DNA of 64,000 nucleotides, from assembly GCF_014284275.1 (NCBI RefSeq), contig NZ_JACOFU010000001.1:248001-312000 (forward strand), given 5' to 3'. Within the stretch, counting starts at the first letter, position 1. Every line of letters begins with the position of its first letter. Source of the DNA: Affinundibacterium amnicola. GTDB lineage: Bacteria; Pseudomonadota; Gammaproteobacteria; Burkholderiales; Burkholderiaceae_D. This document shows positions 35,694 to 45,566 of this stretch, one piece after another. A model generated the notes under the pieces. The model had not been told where the DNA came from and did no database searches. It was given only the letters and a program-made list of their open reading frames with translations. The position numbers were made by a program, and so were the translations under genes.

Positions 35694-37301
35694 TCAGACG
35701 TCAATAATTTGTCCTGCATGTTCAGTGTTCCCAGGCGCGGTGAGGGGAATCGACATTTCAAAACGCGCGCCATGATTTGGTTCACTGCTGACTTTAATTT
35801 CACCACCCAAAACATTGGTAATAATGTTGAAAGTGATACTTAGACCTAGTCCGCTGCCACCTTTGCCAAACTTGGTGGTGAAAAATGGCTCAAAAATACG
35901 CTTGATGATATTCGGTGGAATGCCTTTGCCTGAGTCTTCGAACACAATTAAAACATGATCACCTTGGCGTCTTGCCATGCAACGCATATAGCCTTGACTC
36001 ATGCCATCAAGTCCATGAACGACAGCATTATTCACGAGATTGCTAAATACTTGACCAAGTGGTCCTGGATAACTATCTAGTTCAATGTCATCTGGAATAT
36101 CTAATTCCAAATTAAATGGTGTCTTGCGTAAGCTAGAGTGTAAGAGTGCAGCTAGCTCTTGGAATACAACAACCAAGGTAAATTTACGACGCTGCGCGCT
36201 TGACTGATCAACTGCAACCTGTTTGAAATCACCAACTAATTGTGCCGCTTGTTGCAAGCCACGCATTAATAATTTACTCGATTCTGTTGCGGCATCAACG
36301 TAATGTGATAGATCAGAACGACGCATCGTGCCGTCGGTCATTGATTTACCAATTTGACGGGTTTCGTCACTCAAGGTGCTGGCTACTAGCAGGCAATTAC
36401 CCAACGGTGTGTTCAGTTCATGCGCAACACCTGCAACCATGGAACCCAATGCAGCCATACGCTCAATTCGTGCCAATTCATTTTGAGCACTATTGACACT
36501 GGCGAGGGCGGCTTCTAAATGATGATTCGCATTTTCCAACTCTTGTGTACGTTGACGTACTTTTGATTCTAAAGTGCCGGAATATTCCAATAATTGTTGG
36601 TTCTTAATTTCCAATTCGTTAAACGACCGTTGCAAAGCTTGTCGAGTGGCCTCTAAACTGACCGCTAAATGACCAATCTCATCTTTACGATCGAATGAGA
36701 TTACTTCGTTGAGTTCACCGTTCGCCAATAAATCTGATTTTTCAATTAAGTCTTTGATGGGGCGCACTAATCGCCACTGCAATACGATATAAATACAAAT
36801 CACGGATAGCAAAAACGAAATCGCCGTAAAAAAGACCGCCCGATTAAAGTTATCGGTAACTTCGGCATCCATAATTTCTTCGGTAAAGGTTAATTGAACT
36901 TCCCCAATCACTTGCTCACCGTGCGAGATCAAACGAGATTGCGTTCTGAATTTACCTTTTTGCGTATCTTTTCGAGAGTTGGTAATGAAGGTTTTTTTGT
37001 CGGGGAGTGTGATGACGTGAATTTCCGAAACATTCGGATTGGAAAACACAACTTCACTAGAATGCTTGGCGATTTCTGGCGTAATTTGCCAGACCGGTTC
37101 ACTCAAAATAACAGCAAGAATTGCCGCCGAGCGTGAGTGATCATCTTCGAGTTTTCTTAAGCTGTCGTCCGAGATTGTACTAAGTTGAATCGGAATTAAA
37201 ACGACAGAAGTAACGACCAAACCAAAGAACACCGCCAGAACAACAGCGAGACGTAAGGTAATGCGACTGAAAATTGAGGCAATCAAAGACGGTGTCTTCA
37301 T
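35694..37301 (-). CDS. Membrane sensor histidine kinase
   Basis: A 535-residue sensor kinase with helix 1 at about residues 15-35, a periplasmic domain to about 150, helix 2 (AVFFTAISFLLSVICIYIVL), a HAMP domain (LVRPIKDLIEKSDLLANGEL), a coiled coil and a HisKA-like H-box GVAHELNTPLGNCLLVAS with the phospho-accepting His. The ATPase part has the N-box VFSNLVNNAVVHG, G1 FEDSGKGIPP, F-box FEPFFTTKFG and G2 GGSGLGLSI. No response regulator gene lies next to it, so it is an orphan, with unknown signal and partner. Confidence 0.92.
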   Translation of the reverse strand: MKTPSLIASIFSRITLRLAVVLAVFFGLVVTSVVLIPIQLSTISDDSLRKLEDDHSRSAAILAVILSEPVWQITPEIAKHSSEVVFSNPNVSEIHVITLPDKKTFITNSRKDTQKGKFRTQSRLISHGEQVIGEVQLTFTEEIMDAEVTDNFNRAVFFTAISFLLSVICIYIVLQWRLVRPIKDLIEKSDLLANGELNEVISFDRKDEIGHLAVSLEATRQALQRSFNELEIKNQQLLEYSGTLESKVRQRTQELENANHHLEAALASVNSAQNELARIERMAALGSMVAGVAHELNTPLGNCLLVASTLSDETRQIGKSMTDGTMRRSDLSHYVDAATESSKLLMRGLQQAAQLVGDFKQVAVDQSSAQRRKFTLVVVFQELAALLHSSLRKTPFNLELDIPDDIELDSYPGPLGQVFSNLVNNAVVHGLDGMSQGYMRCMARRQGDHVLIVFEDSGKGIPPNIIKRIFEPFFTTKFGKGGSGLGLSITFNIITNVLGGEIKVSSEPNHGARFEMSIPLTAPGNTEHAGQIIDV

Positions 37302-37579
37302 TACTTAAGCTCCTTCTTTTTTTCCCAATGGCTCAGTAGCATACGTCGTCTTTCGATGCACAATGATTTAGCGATTTGTACTGCTAAGGCATGTGTTAGT
37401 TATAGGAAGGCGGGCTTGATCTTCGTTTATACAAAGCAATTATTTCTGATGGTAGAAGGTTTTAACAATTTGCACAAGTGACAGCGTTGAACTTGTGCAA
37501 ATTCTATTCTTAGAGAGAGCAAAAACAGACATATTGATCCACTAATTTTTAAACAAGTGAAAAATTGTCAATCTTAGAT

Positions 37580-37918
37580 CTAGTGATTTTCGCGTGCGTG
37601 ATTAATGGTGTACTTTGGAATTTCGATGGTGATGTCTTGTTGACCGAGTTTTACTTGGCAAGATAGACGTGAAGTGGCTTCTAAACCCCATGCCGCATCA
37701 AGTAAATCTTCTTCGTCATCAGTCGATTCATTTAAAGAATTAAAGCCTTGGCGTATTACCACATGGCAGGTCGTGCAGGCGCAAGACATTTCGCAAGCGT
37801 GTTCAATTTCGACTGCATTTTCGACCAGTGCTTCACACAAAGATTTGCCTTCTTCGATTTCAATAGTCTTGCCCTCGGGGCAAAGTTGGGCATGTGGCAG
37901 GATAGTAATGATAGGCAT
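37580..37918 (-). CDS. fdx: ISC-system [2Fe-2S] ferredoxin
   Basis: A 112-residue adrenodoxin-type ferredoxin. Cluster ligands are in EHACEMSCACTTCHV (CxxxxxCxxC) and RLSCQV. It supplies electrons for iron-sulfur cluster assembly on IscU. The ATG at 37918 (MPIITILPHAQ) is 19 bases after the hscA stop; codons further upstream are not conserved. It is the last gene of the isc operon here, and no iscX follows within the 278 bases before the kinase gene. Confidence 0.95.
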   Translation of the reverse strand: MPIITILPHAQLCPEGKTIEIEEGKSLCEALVENAVEIEHACEMSCACTTCHVVIRQGFNSLNESTDDEEDLLDAAWGLEATSRLSCQVKLGQQDITIEIPKYTINHARENH

Positions 37919-37937
37919 AATATTTTTTTCGTGAAAA

Positions 37938-39803
37938 TTATTCAAACTCGTTCAGGTTTTTACCTGCGAGTGCGCTGCGAACACTTTGATCCATGCGGCG
38001 TGCGGCAAATTCTTCTGTGCCATCGGCGAGTGCGGTGATAGCGGTTTTGATTGCATCGTGATCACTAGCTTGTTTGGTTTGACGCAGATTTTCAATCAAT
38101 GTTTCAATTTCTTGTAATTCTTCTGTGCTGAGCAATTGTTTATCGCTAGCTAGGGCTGATTCAATTGCTAATAGTAAACGGTCAGCTTCAACTTGTTCTT
38201 CACGCAAAGCACGAGCTTGCATGTCACTGTCGGAAGCGCTGAATGAGTCTTGTAACATGCGTGCGATTTCATCGTCGGCTAGGCCATACGATGGTTTGAC
38301 AACGATGGAAGACTCCACGCCGGAACGCATTTCTCGTGCGGAAACTGAGAGTAAGCCATCGGCATCGACTTGATAGGTGATGCGGATGCGCGCCGCACCT
38401 GCCGCCATTGGCGGAATGCCGCGTAATTCAAATTTTGCCAATGAGCGACAGTCGCTGACTAACTCGCGTTCGCCTTGTACTACGTGAATAGCGAGGGCGG
38501 TTTGACCGTCCTTAAACGTCGTAAATTCTTGCGCGCGGGCGCAAGGAATGGTGGAGTTACGCGGAATGACTTTTTCAGATAATCCACCCATAGTCTCTAT
38601 GCCCAAAGACAAAGGGATCACATCTAATAACAACCAATCGTCACCCGCAGCGCGATTACCTGCTAATAAATTCGCTTGAATCGCGGCACCAAGTGCAACG
38701 ACTTTATCCGGGTCGATATTCGCTAAAGGTGTGGTTTGGAAAAACTCTCCAACCGCTTTGCGTACATGTGGCATGCGTGTTGCGCCGCCAACCAGAACGA
38801 CGCCATCAATATCATCCACTGTTAATTTGGCATCGCGCAAAACCTTGCGGCAAGGAGTGATGGTTTTGATGACCAGATTTTCTGTAATTTCGGTAAAAAT
38901 GCTCTTGGTAATTTGCAGATGTACGACTTCGCCATTTGAGAGTTTGGCATCGATATAAGTTGAAGTCTGCGTCGACAAAATTTCTTTGGCTTCACGCGCT
39001 TTGACCATTAAGACCCGTGTGTCTGCATCATTCAATAAAGACAAACCCGCTTGCTGCAAAATCCAGCAGAACAAACGGTGATCAAAATCGTCGCCACCGA
39101 GAGCAGAGTCGCCGCCAGTCGATAAGACTTCGAACACACCTTTACTCATGCGCAAAATCGAAATGTCAAAAGTGCCGCCGCCCAAATCGTAAACCGCGTA
39201 TACACCTTCGGAACCATTATCCAAGCCGTAAGCAATCGCTGCGGCGGTTGGTTCGTTTAACAAGCGCAGTACATTTAAACCAGCCAGTTTCGCCGCATCT
39301 TTAGTGGCTTGACGTTGAGCATCATCGAAATAAGCCGGAACAGTAATGACCGCGCCTACTAAATCATCGCCCAACGCGTCTTCGGCTTGTTGGCGTAATG
39401 TCGCGAGAATTTGTGCTGAGACTTCGACTGGGCTTTTGATCCCTGCAACGGTCTTCAATTGCACCATGCCAGGCTCATCATGAAAATCGTAAGGTAGATT
39501 TTCAGCATGGGCGATATCTTTTAATCCACGCCCCATTAAACGCTTTACCGAAACGATGGTATTTTTGGGATCCGTTGTTTGCTCTGCTTGTGCTTTAAAG
39601 CCGATGTGCGCGTGACCATTCGGTAAATATCTGACCACCGATGGTAATAATGAACGGCCTTCCTCATCATTGAGAATTTCAGGAATACTATTGCGCACTG
39701 TGGCAACTAAGGAATTGGTCGTACCCAAATCAATGCCAACGGCCAAGCGATGTTGGTGCGGGGCAGTGGACATGCCAGGTTCTGAAATTTGCAGTAATGC
39801 CAT
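37938..39803 (-). CDS. hscA: Fe-S assembly chaperone HscA
   Basis: A 621-residue Hsp70 of the HscA branch, which with HscB binds the LPPVK motif of IscU and promotes cluster transfer. The ATPase shows [57 protein letters not shown] and [12 protein letters not shown]; the substrate domain has [16 protein letters not shown]. The length and gene order hscB-hscA-fdx separate it from DnaK. It lies 82 bases after hscB. Confidence 0.96.
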   Translation of the reverse strand: MALLQISEPGMSTAPHQHRLAVGIDLGTTNSLVATVRNSIPEILNDEEGRSLLPSVVRYLPNGHAHIGFKAQAEQTTDPKNTIVSVKRLMGRGLKDIAHAENLPYDFHDEPGMVQLKTVAGIKSPVEVSAQILATLRQQAEDALGDDLVGAVITVPAYFDDAQRQATKDAAKLAGLNVLRLLNEPTAAAIAYGLDNGSEGVYAVYDLGGGTFDISILRMSKGVFEVLSTGGDSALGGDDFDHRLFCWILQQAGLSLLNDADTRVLMVKAREAKEILSTQTSTYIDAKLSNGEVVHLQITKSIFTEITENLVIKTITPCRKVLRDAKLTVDDIDGVVLVGGATRMPHVRKAVGEFFQTTPLANIDPDKVVALGAAIQANLLAGNRAAGDDWLLLDVIPLSLGIETMGGLSEKVIPRNSTIPCARAQEFTTFKDGQTALAIHVVQGERELVSDCRSLAKFELRGIPPMAAGAARIRITYQVDADGLLSVSAREMRSGVESSIVVKPSYGLADDEIARMLQDSFSASDSDMQARALREEQVEADRLLLAIESALASDKQLLSTEELQEIETLIENLRQTKQASDHDAIKTAITALADGTEEFAARRMDQSVRSALAGKNLNEFE

Positions 39804-39885
39804 AATTTTTTCGTGAGGATGACGCGGTGCGTCGTCGGTCTTAAATTAATCGGTTTTATGGAGCTGAGGTCAGCGTAAGAATGAC

Positions 39886-40407
39886 TTAGTCATCATATGC
39901 AGCGATATCGGCCAGAAATTTCTCTAAAAATAAACAAGCGCGAATGTCTTGTGCCGCTGTATGAAAATCACCACCAGCTATCGCCGCCCCCGCTTTTGTC
40001 GTTTGCGTTCTCAAACCCGCTTGCACTTCTTTTTCTAGCTGCATCATGGCAGTCATATCGTTACTGTGCCGAGCATCATCGAAGGCTTCGCGCCATTCCA
40101 TTTGCTGCATTAAAAAACTTGCAGGCATGCTGGTGTTCGATTCCGTTTGCAAATCAACGCCATGTAAATGACACAAATAGGTCGCGCGTTTGAGTGGATC
40201 TTTTAAAGTTTGATACGCTTCATTGGCTTGCGTCGCCCATTGCATCGCCACACGCTTTTCTGCATCGCCCGCTTGTACAAATTTATCCGGGTGGACAGTG
40301 GACTGCACTTCGCGATAAGCGATATCGAGTTTTGTACGGTCTAGTTCGAAGCTGGTCGGTAAATTGAACAGCGCGAAATGATTCTGCATGGGATTTTGCA
40401 TGGACAT
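39886..40407 (-). CDS. hscB: Fe-S assembly co-chaperone HscB
   Basis: A J-domain protein that delivers IscU to HscA. The J domain is NHFALFNLPTSFELDRTKLD through the HPD motif in VHPDKFV, and the C-terminal three-helix IscU-binding region follows. I chose the ATG at 40407 (MSMQNPMQNHF); the ATG at 40389 is also possible, and the TTG at 40419 is less likely. The 15 bases ending in this ATG are identical to those before the hda start. Spacing to the iscA stop is 18 bases. Confidence 0.92.
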   Translation of the reverse strand: MSMQNPMQNHFALFNLPTSFELDRTKLDIAYREVQSTVHPDKFVQAGDAEKRVAMQWATQANEAYQTLKDPLKRATYLCHLHGVDLQTESNTSMPASFLMQQMEWREAFDDARHSNDMTAMMQLEKEVQAGLRTQTTKAGAAIAGGDFHTAAQDIRACLFLEKFLADIAAYDD

Positions 40408-40425
40408 GAATATCGTCAAGCTAGC

Positions 40426-40749
40426 TTAAATCCGGAAGCTCTCGCCACAACCGCACTCGTCTTTGACATTAGGGTTGTAGAACTTAAAGCCTTCGTTTAA
40501 GCCTTCGCGCGCGAAGTCTAATTCTGTGCCGTCAATGTAAGGCAAGCTCTTAGGATCGACGAACACTTTCACGCCGTGGGTTTCGAAGATTTGATCTTCG
40601 TTACCGACTTCGTCGACATATTCCAATTTGTACGCCATGCCAGAGCAACCCGTGGTACGAACGCCGAAGCGCAAGCCTATGCCTTTGCCGCGACGTTCCA
40701 TATAACGAATGACGTGTTTTGCTGCTTTTTCTGTCAGAGTAATCGCCAT
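40426..40749 (-). CDS. iscA: A-type Fe-S carrier IscA
   Basis: A 107-residue A-type protein with the three conserved cysteines: [13 protein letters not shown] and the C-terminal [10 protein letters not shown]-type proteins carry iron or [4Fe-4S] units to target proteins. It lies 49 bases downstream of iscU in the usual iscRSUA order. The N terminus [19 protein letters not shown] is normal for IscA. Confidence 0.95.
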   Translation of the reverse strand: MAITLTEKAAKHVIRYMERRGKGIGLRFGVRTTGCSGMAYKLEYVDEVGNEDQIFETHGVKVFVDPKSLPYIDGTELDFAREGLNEGFKFYNPNVKDECGCGESFRI

Positions 40750-40798
40750 GATCTATCCAAATTGCGCTAAAACTGCGCGAAAAATAAGTTGAATAAAA

Positions 40799-41185
40799 TT
40801 ATTCAGCGCTATGTTTGTTTTTGTAATCGAGTACAGCTGCTTTGATCGCATCTTCTGCCAAAATAGAGCAGTGGATTTTGACCGGTGGCAATGCCAATTC
40901 TTCAGCGATTTCGGTGTTCTTGATGCTCAAAGCTTGATCTAAAGTTTTACCCTTAACCCATTCTGTGACCAAAGAAGAAGAAGCAATCGCGGAACCACAG
41001 CCATAGGTTTTAAACTTGGCATCTTGAATTACGCCATCCGCACCAACTTTAATCTGCAATTTCATCACGTCGCCGCAAGCAGGTGCACCAACCATGCCAG
41101 TACCGACAGTGTCATCACCTTTTTCAAACGCGCCAACGTTACGTGGATTCTCGTAGTGATCCAATACTTTTTCTGAATATGCCAT
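40799..41185 (-). CDS. iscU: Fe-S cluster scaffold IscU
   Basis: A 128-residue scaffold on which the [2Fe-2S] cluster is built. Ligand cysteines are in GAPACGDVMKLQI, TYGCGSAIASSSLVTEW and IHCSILAEDAI, with Asp in CGD; the chaperone-recognition motif LPPVK is present just before HCS. It follows iscS by 25 bases. All required residues are intact. Confidence 0.97.
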   Translation of the reverse strand: MAYSEKVLDHYENPRNVGAFEKGDDTVGTGMVGAPACGDVMKLQIKVGADGVIQDAKFKTYGCGSAIASSSLVTEWVKGKTLDQALSIKNTEIAEELALPPVKIHCSILAEDAIKAAVLDYKNKHSAE

Positions 41186-41210
41186 GATGTTTCCCTCTTA
41201 AATTAGTTAA

Positions 41211-42479
41211 TTAATGCGCGGCCCACTGGATAGTAGAAATGTCGATACCGTCTTTGTACATATCCCACAGCGGTGACAATTCGCGCAATTTGCCGACTTT
41301 GGATTTCAAGAGTTCTATCGTGAAATCGATGTCTTCTTCTGTCGTAAAACGACCAATGGTAAAACGAATCGAGCTATGCGCTAATTCATCGCTACGACCC
41401 AAAGCGCGTAAAACGTAAGACGGTTCCAAACTGGCAGAGGTACATGCTGAGCCAGACGATACCGCAATATCTTTAATCGCCATGATTAAAGATTCGCCTT
41501 CGACATAATTGAAACTCATATTCAAATTATGTGGAACGCGGTGATCCATGTCGCCATTGATGTAAGTTTCTTCGATCTCGCTCAAGCCTTTTGCTAAGCG
41601 ATCACGCATGGCGCGAACGTGGGCTAATTCGCTAGTCATTTCTTCTTTAGCGATGCGGAAGGCTTCGCCCATGCCAGCGATTTGATGCGTCGCCAAAGTG
41701 CCTGAGCGTAAGCCGCGTTCATGACCGCCACCGTGCATTTGCGCTTCTAAGCGTACGCGTGGTTTGCGACGTACATACAAAGCGCCTATGCCTTTCGGGC
41801 CATAAGATTTGTGAGCAGAGAAAGAGACTAAATCGACTTTGACTTTTTCCAAGTCGATTTCAACTTTGCCCGTTGCTTGTGCCGCATCTGAATGGAAAAT
41901 AATGCCTTTTTCCCGGCACAATTCACCGATTTCAACAATCGGCTGAATCACGCCAATTTCGTTATTCACCCACATGACAGAAACTAAAATCGTATCAGGG
42001 CGGATTGCTTCTTTTAACTGTTCGATTGTGATTAAACCATTGTCTTGAGGTTGCAAGTAAGTTGCTTCAAAACCCTGGCGCTCTAATTCACGTACTGTAT
42101 CCAATACAGCTTTATGTTCGGTCTTCACCGTAATGATGTGCTTACCTTTACCTTTGTAAAATTGTGCAGCACCTTTTAGAGCGAGATTATTACTTTCTGT
42201 CGCACCAGATGTCCATATGATTTCACGGGAATCCGCATTAACCAGCGCAGCCACGTGACCGCGTGCCGCTTCAACAGCTGCTTCCGCATCCCAGCCATAC
42301 GCATGACTGCGTGAAGCTGGATTACCAAATTGTGCGCGTAAATATGGAATCATCACGTCGGCAACGCGCGGATCAACCGGGGTCGTCGCTGAGTAATCCA
42401 TGTAGATAGGAAAATGCGGTGCTTTCAGCGTGTCGATCAAAGTTTTTGTCAATGGTATGGATGTAGTTGCGGCAGTCAT
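41211..42479 (-). CDS. iscS: Cysteine desulfurase IscS
   Basis: A 422-residue PLP enzyme that takes sulfur from cysteine for Fe-S clusters and tRNA thiolation. The start of the fold is [16 protein letters not shown], the PLP lysine is in [16 protein letters not shown], and the mobile active-site cysteine is in [21 protein letters not shown]. It is about 18 residues longer at the N terminus than E. coli IscS, before MDYSATTP. It lies 15 bases downstream of iscR. Confidence 0.96.
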   Translation of the reverse strand: MTAATTSIPLTKTLIDTLKAPHFPIYMDYSATTPVDPRVADVMIPYLRAQFGNPASRSHAYGWDAEAAVEAARGHVAALVNADSREIIWTSGATESNNLALKGAAQFYKGKGKHIITVKTEHKAVLDTVRELERQGFEATYLQPQDNGLITIEQLKEAIRPDTILVSVMWVNNEIGVIQPIVEIGELCREKGIIFHSDAAQATGKVEIDLEKVKVDLVSFSAHKSYGPKGIGALYVRRKPRVRLEAQMHGGGHERGLRSGTLATHQIAGMGEAFRIAKEEMTSELAHVRAMRDRLAKGLSEIEETYINGDMDHRVPHNLNMSFNYVEGESLIMAIKDIAVSSGSACTSASLEPSYVLRALGRSDELAHSSIRFTIGRFTTEEDIDFTIELLKSKVGKLRELSPLWDMYKDGIDISTIQWAAH

Positions 42480-42494
42480 TCAAAACTCCAAATT

Positions 42495-42977
42495 TTAGGA
42501 AATGGTGCGTTCGGCGTGTCCGTGACGAACGATAACAATAGGTTTATCTTGGGCTTTTTGTTTTTGTTGGTTGACCAAGTCTTGCAGAGAAACAGAGTCT
42601 AAATAATCGACCATCTTGGCGTTCAAAGTCGCCCACAAATCATGCGTCATGCAGTGGATGCCATTGTCATGATCACTGCCATGGCAATTGCCTTTGCTGC
42701 CGCATTGAGTTGCATCAAGTGGCTCATCGACTGCGATGATGATGTCCGCGACCGTCACATTTTGCGCTTTGCGGGCGAGATTGTAGCCGCCACCTGGACC
42801 GCGTACAGATTCGACGATTTCATGGCGACGCAATTTACCGAATAATTGCTCAAGATACGATAAGGAAATATCCTGGCGTTGGCTAATGCCTGCCAGTGTG
42901 ACCGGTCCATTGTCTTGACGTAAGGCAAGATCGATCATGGCTGTGACAGCAAATCGGCCTTTAGTGGTTAGACGCAT
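42495..42977 (-). CDS. iscR: Fe-S cluster-sensing repressor IscR
   Basis: An Rrf2-family regulator of 160 residues. The winged helix is in MRLTTKGRFAVTAMIDLAL and ISLSYLEQLFGKLRRHEIVESVRGPGGGYNLAR; the [2Fe-2S] ligands are the three cysteines of QCGSKGNCHGSDHDNGIHC. With a cluster IscR represses its own operon; without one, repression is lifted. The operator found in front of the gene fits this. The C-terminal tail is rich in Lys and Gln. Confidence 0.96.
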   Translation of the reverse strand: MRLTTKGRFAVTAMIDLALRQDNGPVTLAGISQRQDISLSYLEQLFGKLRRHEIVESVRGPGGGYNLARKAQNVTVADIIIAVDEPLDATQCGSKGNCHGSDHDNGIHCMTHDLWATLNAKMVDYLDSVSLQDLVNQQKQKAQDKPIVIVRHGHAERTIS

Positions 42978-43033
42978 GAGTCAATACTCCAAACTTGTTT
43001 AGTGATGCTGGGTAATAGTGATGAATAAACTTT

Positions 43034-43092
43034 AATCCCGAGCATTTGACTCAAGTATAGCAAACTTGAGTAATCTTGTCAGGTACTACCTG
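43034..43092 (-). promoter_or_regulatory. iscR promoter with IscR type-1 operator
   Basis: On the minus strand a -35 CTGACA (43077-43082) and -10 TATACT (43054-43059) are 17 bases apart. The 25-base segment 43034-43058 (starting ATACTTGAGTC on the minus strand) resembles the type-1 IscR site consensus and overlaps the -10. A perfect palindrome CAGGTA-C-TACCTG (43080-43092) overlaps the -35 and may bind another factor. Sites are assigned by consensus only. Confidence 0.7.
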
Positions 43093-43124
43093 TTTTTACA
43101 AAAGGGAAGGGCTGTGCGGGAGGG

Positions 43125-43148
43125 GAGGCGAACTTGGGAGTTCGCCTC
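43125..43148 (-). terminator. GC-rich hairpin after the TonB receptor gene
   Basis: GAGGCGAAC and GTTCGCCTC pair over 9 bp around a 6-base loop, 16 bases after the receptor stop codon. There is no T tract, so it may be a stability hairpin or a factor-dependent terminator. Confidence 0.5.
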
Positions 43149-43163
43149 TATGAGAAATAAGGC

Positions 43164-45290
43164 TTAGAAATCGAACTGTGCTGAGATTTTATAAGTACGC
43201 GGTGCGCCAGGGAATAAATAGCCACCCAAACTTTGCGTTACATCACGCCAGTAGAATTTATTGAAAGCATTGTTGATATCGAAGCGGAAAGTGCTGACGA
43301 CGCCGTTTAACTGTGTCGTATAGCGCGAGCCAAGATTAACGACGTTATATCTAGGCACCGTGACTTTGTTATCGGGGCTAAATGATTTGCTGCCTGAATA
43401 TTGCCAGGATGCTGTCAAGTGCGCGCCATTTAAGATGCTTGGTGCGTAATCGGTGTAGATCGTGGATTTGAAACTCGGCACATTGGTCACGCGTTTGCCG
43501 TCTATTGTCGCATCGCCTGTATTATTTTGACGCGCATTAATTGCAGTCGCGCTGGCACCTAGTGTCCAATCTTTGCTTAAATTACCTTGCGCTGACAACT
43601 CCAGTCCGCGGTGTTCTGCTTCGCCCACACTGACGTAAAAATTGGCGGCATTAGTGTATTCCAAAGGCTTAGTGATGCGGAATAGTGCGGCGGAATAGCT
43701 GAAGTCACGGCTCAATGCTGCCTTGATGCCAACTTCAAGTTGCTTTGATTTGCCAGCATCGAGCATAAGATTTTCATTTTTGGTGCCAAATGGCGCTACA
43801 CCACCATGCTCCAAGCCTTCGCTCGCGCTGACGTAGGTGTTCATGGAATTGTTGAGCTTCAACACCAGGGCGAAGTTGGGAAGGTTGTAGCTTTGTTCGA
43901 AGTTGGGGCTGCCTGCTTGCGCGCGATCCACCTTGAGGTGGCGCAGTCCTACATGTAGGTCGAGTTGATTGCTCAAACTCATGATGTCTTGTGCGAAGAG
44001 TGAAGTTTCTTTATCAGTCCGACGTAAAGAAACTGGTCCAGATTTGCCATTCGTTGGCGGAATCGAAACGGGGTGAAATAAATTGCTGCTGCCAGCATAG
44101 TCGTATAGGTAATCGCCAAAATAATCGCGACGTTGAGAGTTGCTTAAGCCGATTGCCAACTTATGCAGAACATCGCCAGTGCTGAATTTGCCGTTGAGCA
44201 GAGCTTGCGCGCCGCGTAGTGATTTGGATTCGTTCAAGCTGCGATAGTCGTACACGTCGTAATCACCATTTGCGCAGTAGCCAGGAAACAGATTTTGCGC
44301 CTGACACCCATAGGGAAAAGCCGTGTAATCATCGCGCTTGAATTCGTGATGATTGCTGGAGATGGCCGCGGTCCAGTCACTGTTGAGTTGATACTCAAAA
44401 CGCAGGCCGATATTGCGATTGGTCGTGTCAACTGGCTTTGCCCATGTTTGATCGTTTAACATCAAGTCGGCGGAAATGCCGCGCGGTAGATCGGTGCCAT
44501 TAAATAATTGAAATCCAGGTACCGATAATTGCGATTTGTGTTGATGGTCGAGATCGATCTGGAATAGGGCTTGCGGGCTAATTTGCCAGTCAAATGCGGC
44601 GGATACGAATTGACGTTCGCCGTCAGCACCTTTGACGTAAGAGCGTAATTTTTCCCCTGCCGCGTTGATGCGATAGCCAAATTGTTTGTCATCGGATTTA
44701 CCGCTGAGATCGACTGCGCCATACAAAGTGCCGCGTTCGCTGGCTTCTAAAGTGATGGTGCGCACTGCGGTATTTCTAGGGCGTTTCGTTACATAATTTA
44801 AGATGCCGCCAGGCGTCGTAAAGCCTGCTTGCAAGCCGCTGATGCCTTTTAGAATTTCCAAGCGTTCTTTATTTTCTAAAGGGATGGAGGCGTCGCCCGG
44901 AATTGCAAATCCATCTTTGCGATAACTCGATGCATTGTCGAGCGCAAAACCGCGAATGGAAAATTGTTCTGCGTAGCCGATAGCGTTGTAAGCCTCATTT
45001 ACGCTAGCGTCGAATTTCATGGCATCGGTAGTTTGGCGAATTCGTAAATCTTGCAATTGATTGGCCGAGAAAACCGTGATGGAGAGTGGAGTGTCTTGCA
45101 AAGCATTCTCAATAAATCCACCAATTTTACTGATCTCTGTTTTTCCGCTACGGCTACCGCTAATTACCACTTCTTGCAAAGTCTGTTCTTTGCTTTGGGC
45201 GTAGGCCGCTGTGGAAATGGTAAATGCTTGCGTAACTGCGATGGCAGTTAGACTTAATTTGAAACAGCTGCGGAAACGTGGATTCGACAT
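43164..45290 (-). CDS. TonB-dependent outer-membrane receptor under TPP riboswitch control
   Basis: From the ATG at 45290 the product has 708 residues. The signal peptide ends at about AYA-QSKE; the TonB box is LQEVVISGSR; the plug follows (QDTPLSITVFSANQLQDL, FSIRGFALDN, LEILKGISGLQAGFTTPGG, NYVTKRP), then a 22-strand barrel ending in ISAQFDF with C-terminal Phe. By plug sequence it belongs to the siderophore-receptor type (FhuE/FpvA-like). But the 5' leader holds a full TPP riboswitch and terminator, so the likely cargo is thiamine, a thiamine phosphate or a pyrimidine/thiazole precursor rather than iron. No N-terminal signalling domain is present, and no inner-membrane transporter gene is adjacent. 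Family is certain; cargo is inferred from regulation. Confidence 0.93.
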   Translation of the reverse strand: MSNPRFRSCFKLSLTAIAVTQAFTISTAAYAQSKEQTLQEVVISGSRSGKTEISKIGGFIENALQDTPLSITVFSANQLQDLRIRQTTDAMKFDASVNEAYNAIGYAEQFSIRGFALDNASSYRKDGFAIPGDASIPLENKERLEILKGISGLQAGFTTPGGILNYVTKRPRNTAVRTITLEASERGTLYGAVDLSGKSDDKQFGYRINAAGEKLRSYVKGADGERQFVSAAFDWQISPQALFQIDLDHQHKSQLSVPGFQLFNGTDLPRGISADLMLNDQTWAKPVDTTNRNIGLRFEYQLNSDWTAAISSNHHEFKRDDYTAFPYGCQAQNLFPGYCANGDYDVYDYRSLNESKSLRGAQALLNGKFSTGDVLHKLAIGLSNSQRRDYFGDYLYDYAGSSNLFHPVSIPPTNGKSGPVSLRRTDKETSLFAQDIMSLSNQLDLHVGLRHLKVDRAQAGSPNFEQSYNLPNFALVLKLNNSMNTYVSASEGLEHGGVAPFGTKNENLMLDAGKSKQLEVGIKAALSRDFSYSAALFRITKPLEYTNAANFYVSVGEAEHRGLELSAQGNLSKDWTLGASATAINARQNNTGDATIDGKRVTNVPSFKSTIYTDYAPSILNGAHLTASWQYSGSKSFSPDNKVTVPRYNVVNLGSRYTTQLNGVVSTFRFDINNAFNKFYWRDVTQSLGGYLFPGAPRTYKISAQFDF

Positions 45291-45330
45291 GATGTGCTTT
45301 TCTACTTGGTTACGTCTGGATGAACCGAGC

Positions 45331-45365
45331 AAAAAAGAGGGCGGATGAGCAGAGTCATCTTGCGC
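45331..45365 (-). terminator. Riboswitch expression platform: intrinsic terminator
   Basis: On the minus strand GCG-GATGA pairs with TCATC-CGC (three-base bulge on the left arm) around CTCTGC, followed by CCTCTTTTTT. It lies directly after the TPP aptamer and before the receptor ATG. This suggests control by premature termination when TPP is bound. Confidence 0.65.
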
Positions 45366-45368
45366 TTC

Positions 45369-45445
45369 CCTTCGCTGGCATTATCCAGATCAGGTTCAAG
45401 GGACTATCTCACCCATACAGAAACGTACAGGACCCCTAGCGAAGG
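45369..45445 (-). promoter_or_regulatory. TPP riboswitch (THI element)
   Basis: On the minus strand stem P1 is CCTTCGCT (45438-45445) with AGCGAAGG (45369-45376). Inside it are the pyrimidine-binding TGAGA (45407-45411), the stem CCCTTGAACC, and the pyrophosphate-binding CTGGATAATGCCAGCG. These are the invariant parts of the thi-box aptamer, with no deviating positions that I can see. It sits 79 bases before the TonB receptor start on the same strand, with no other gene between. Confidence 0.97.
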
Positions 45446-45532
45446 CGCGACTTTAACATAAAACCGCTTTGAGCGCCTTGTGTTGGAGTGTGCGATGACA
45501 TGTGATGCATATGCGATGTATTTGCGGAAATG

Positions 45533-45565
45533 AAAAAAGCCTTGTATTTCTACAAGGCTTTTTAT
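45533..45565. terminator. Terminator of the tRNA-Asn transcript
   Basis: AAGCCTTGTA and TACAAGGCTT pair around TTTC; flanked by A's on the left (T's on the minus strand) and T's on the right, so it works in both directions. It lies immediately beyond the CCA end of the first tRNA. Confidence 0.88.
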
Positions 45566-45566
45566 T

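Noticed and set aside
43164..45290. Plain siderophore-receptor call for the TonB protein
   Set aside because: No iron-regulator site was noticed in the leader, and the TPP riboswitch points to thiamine-related cargo; the call is kept general.
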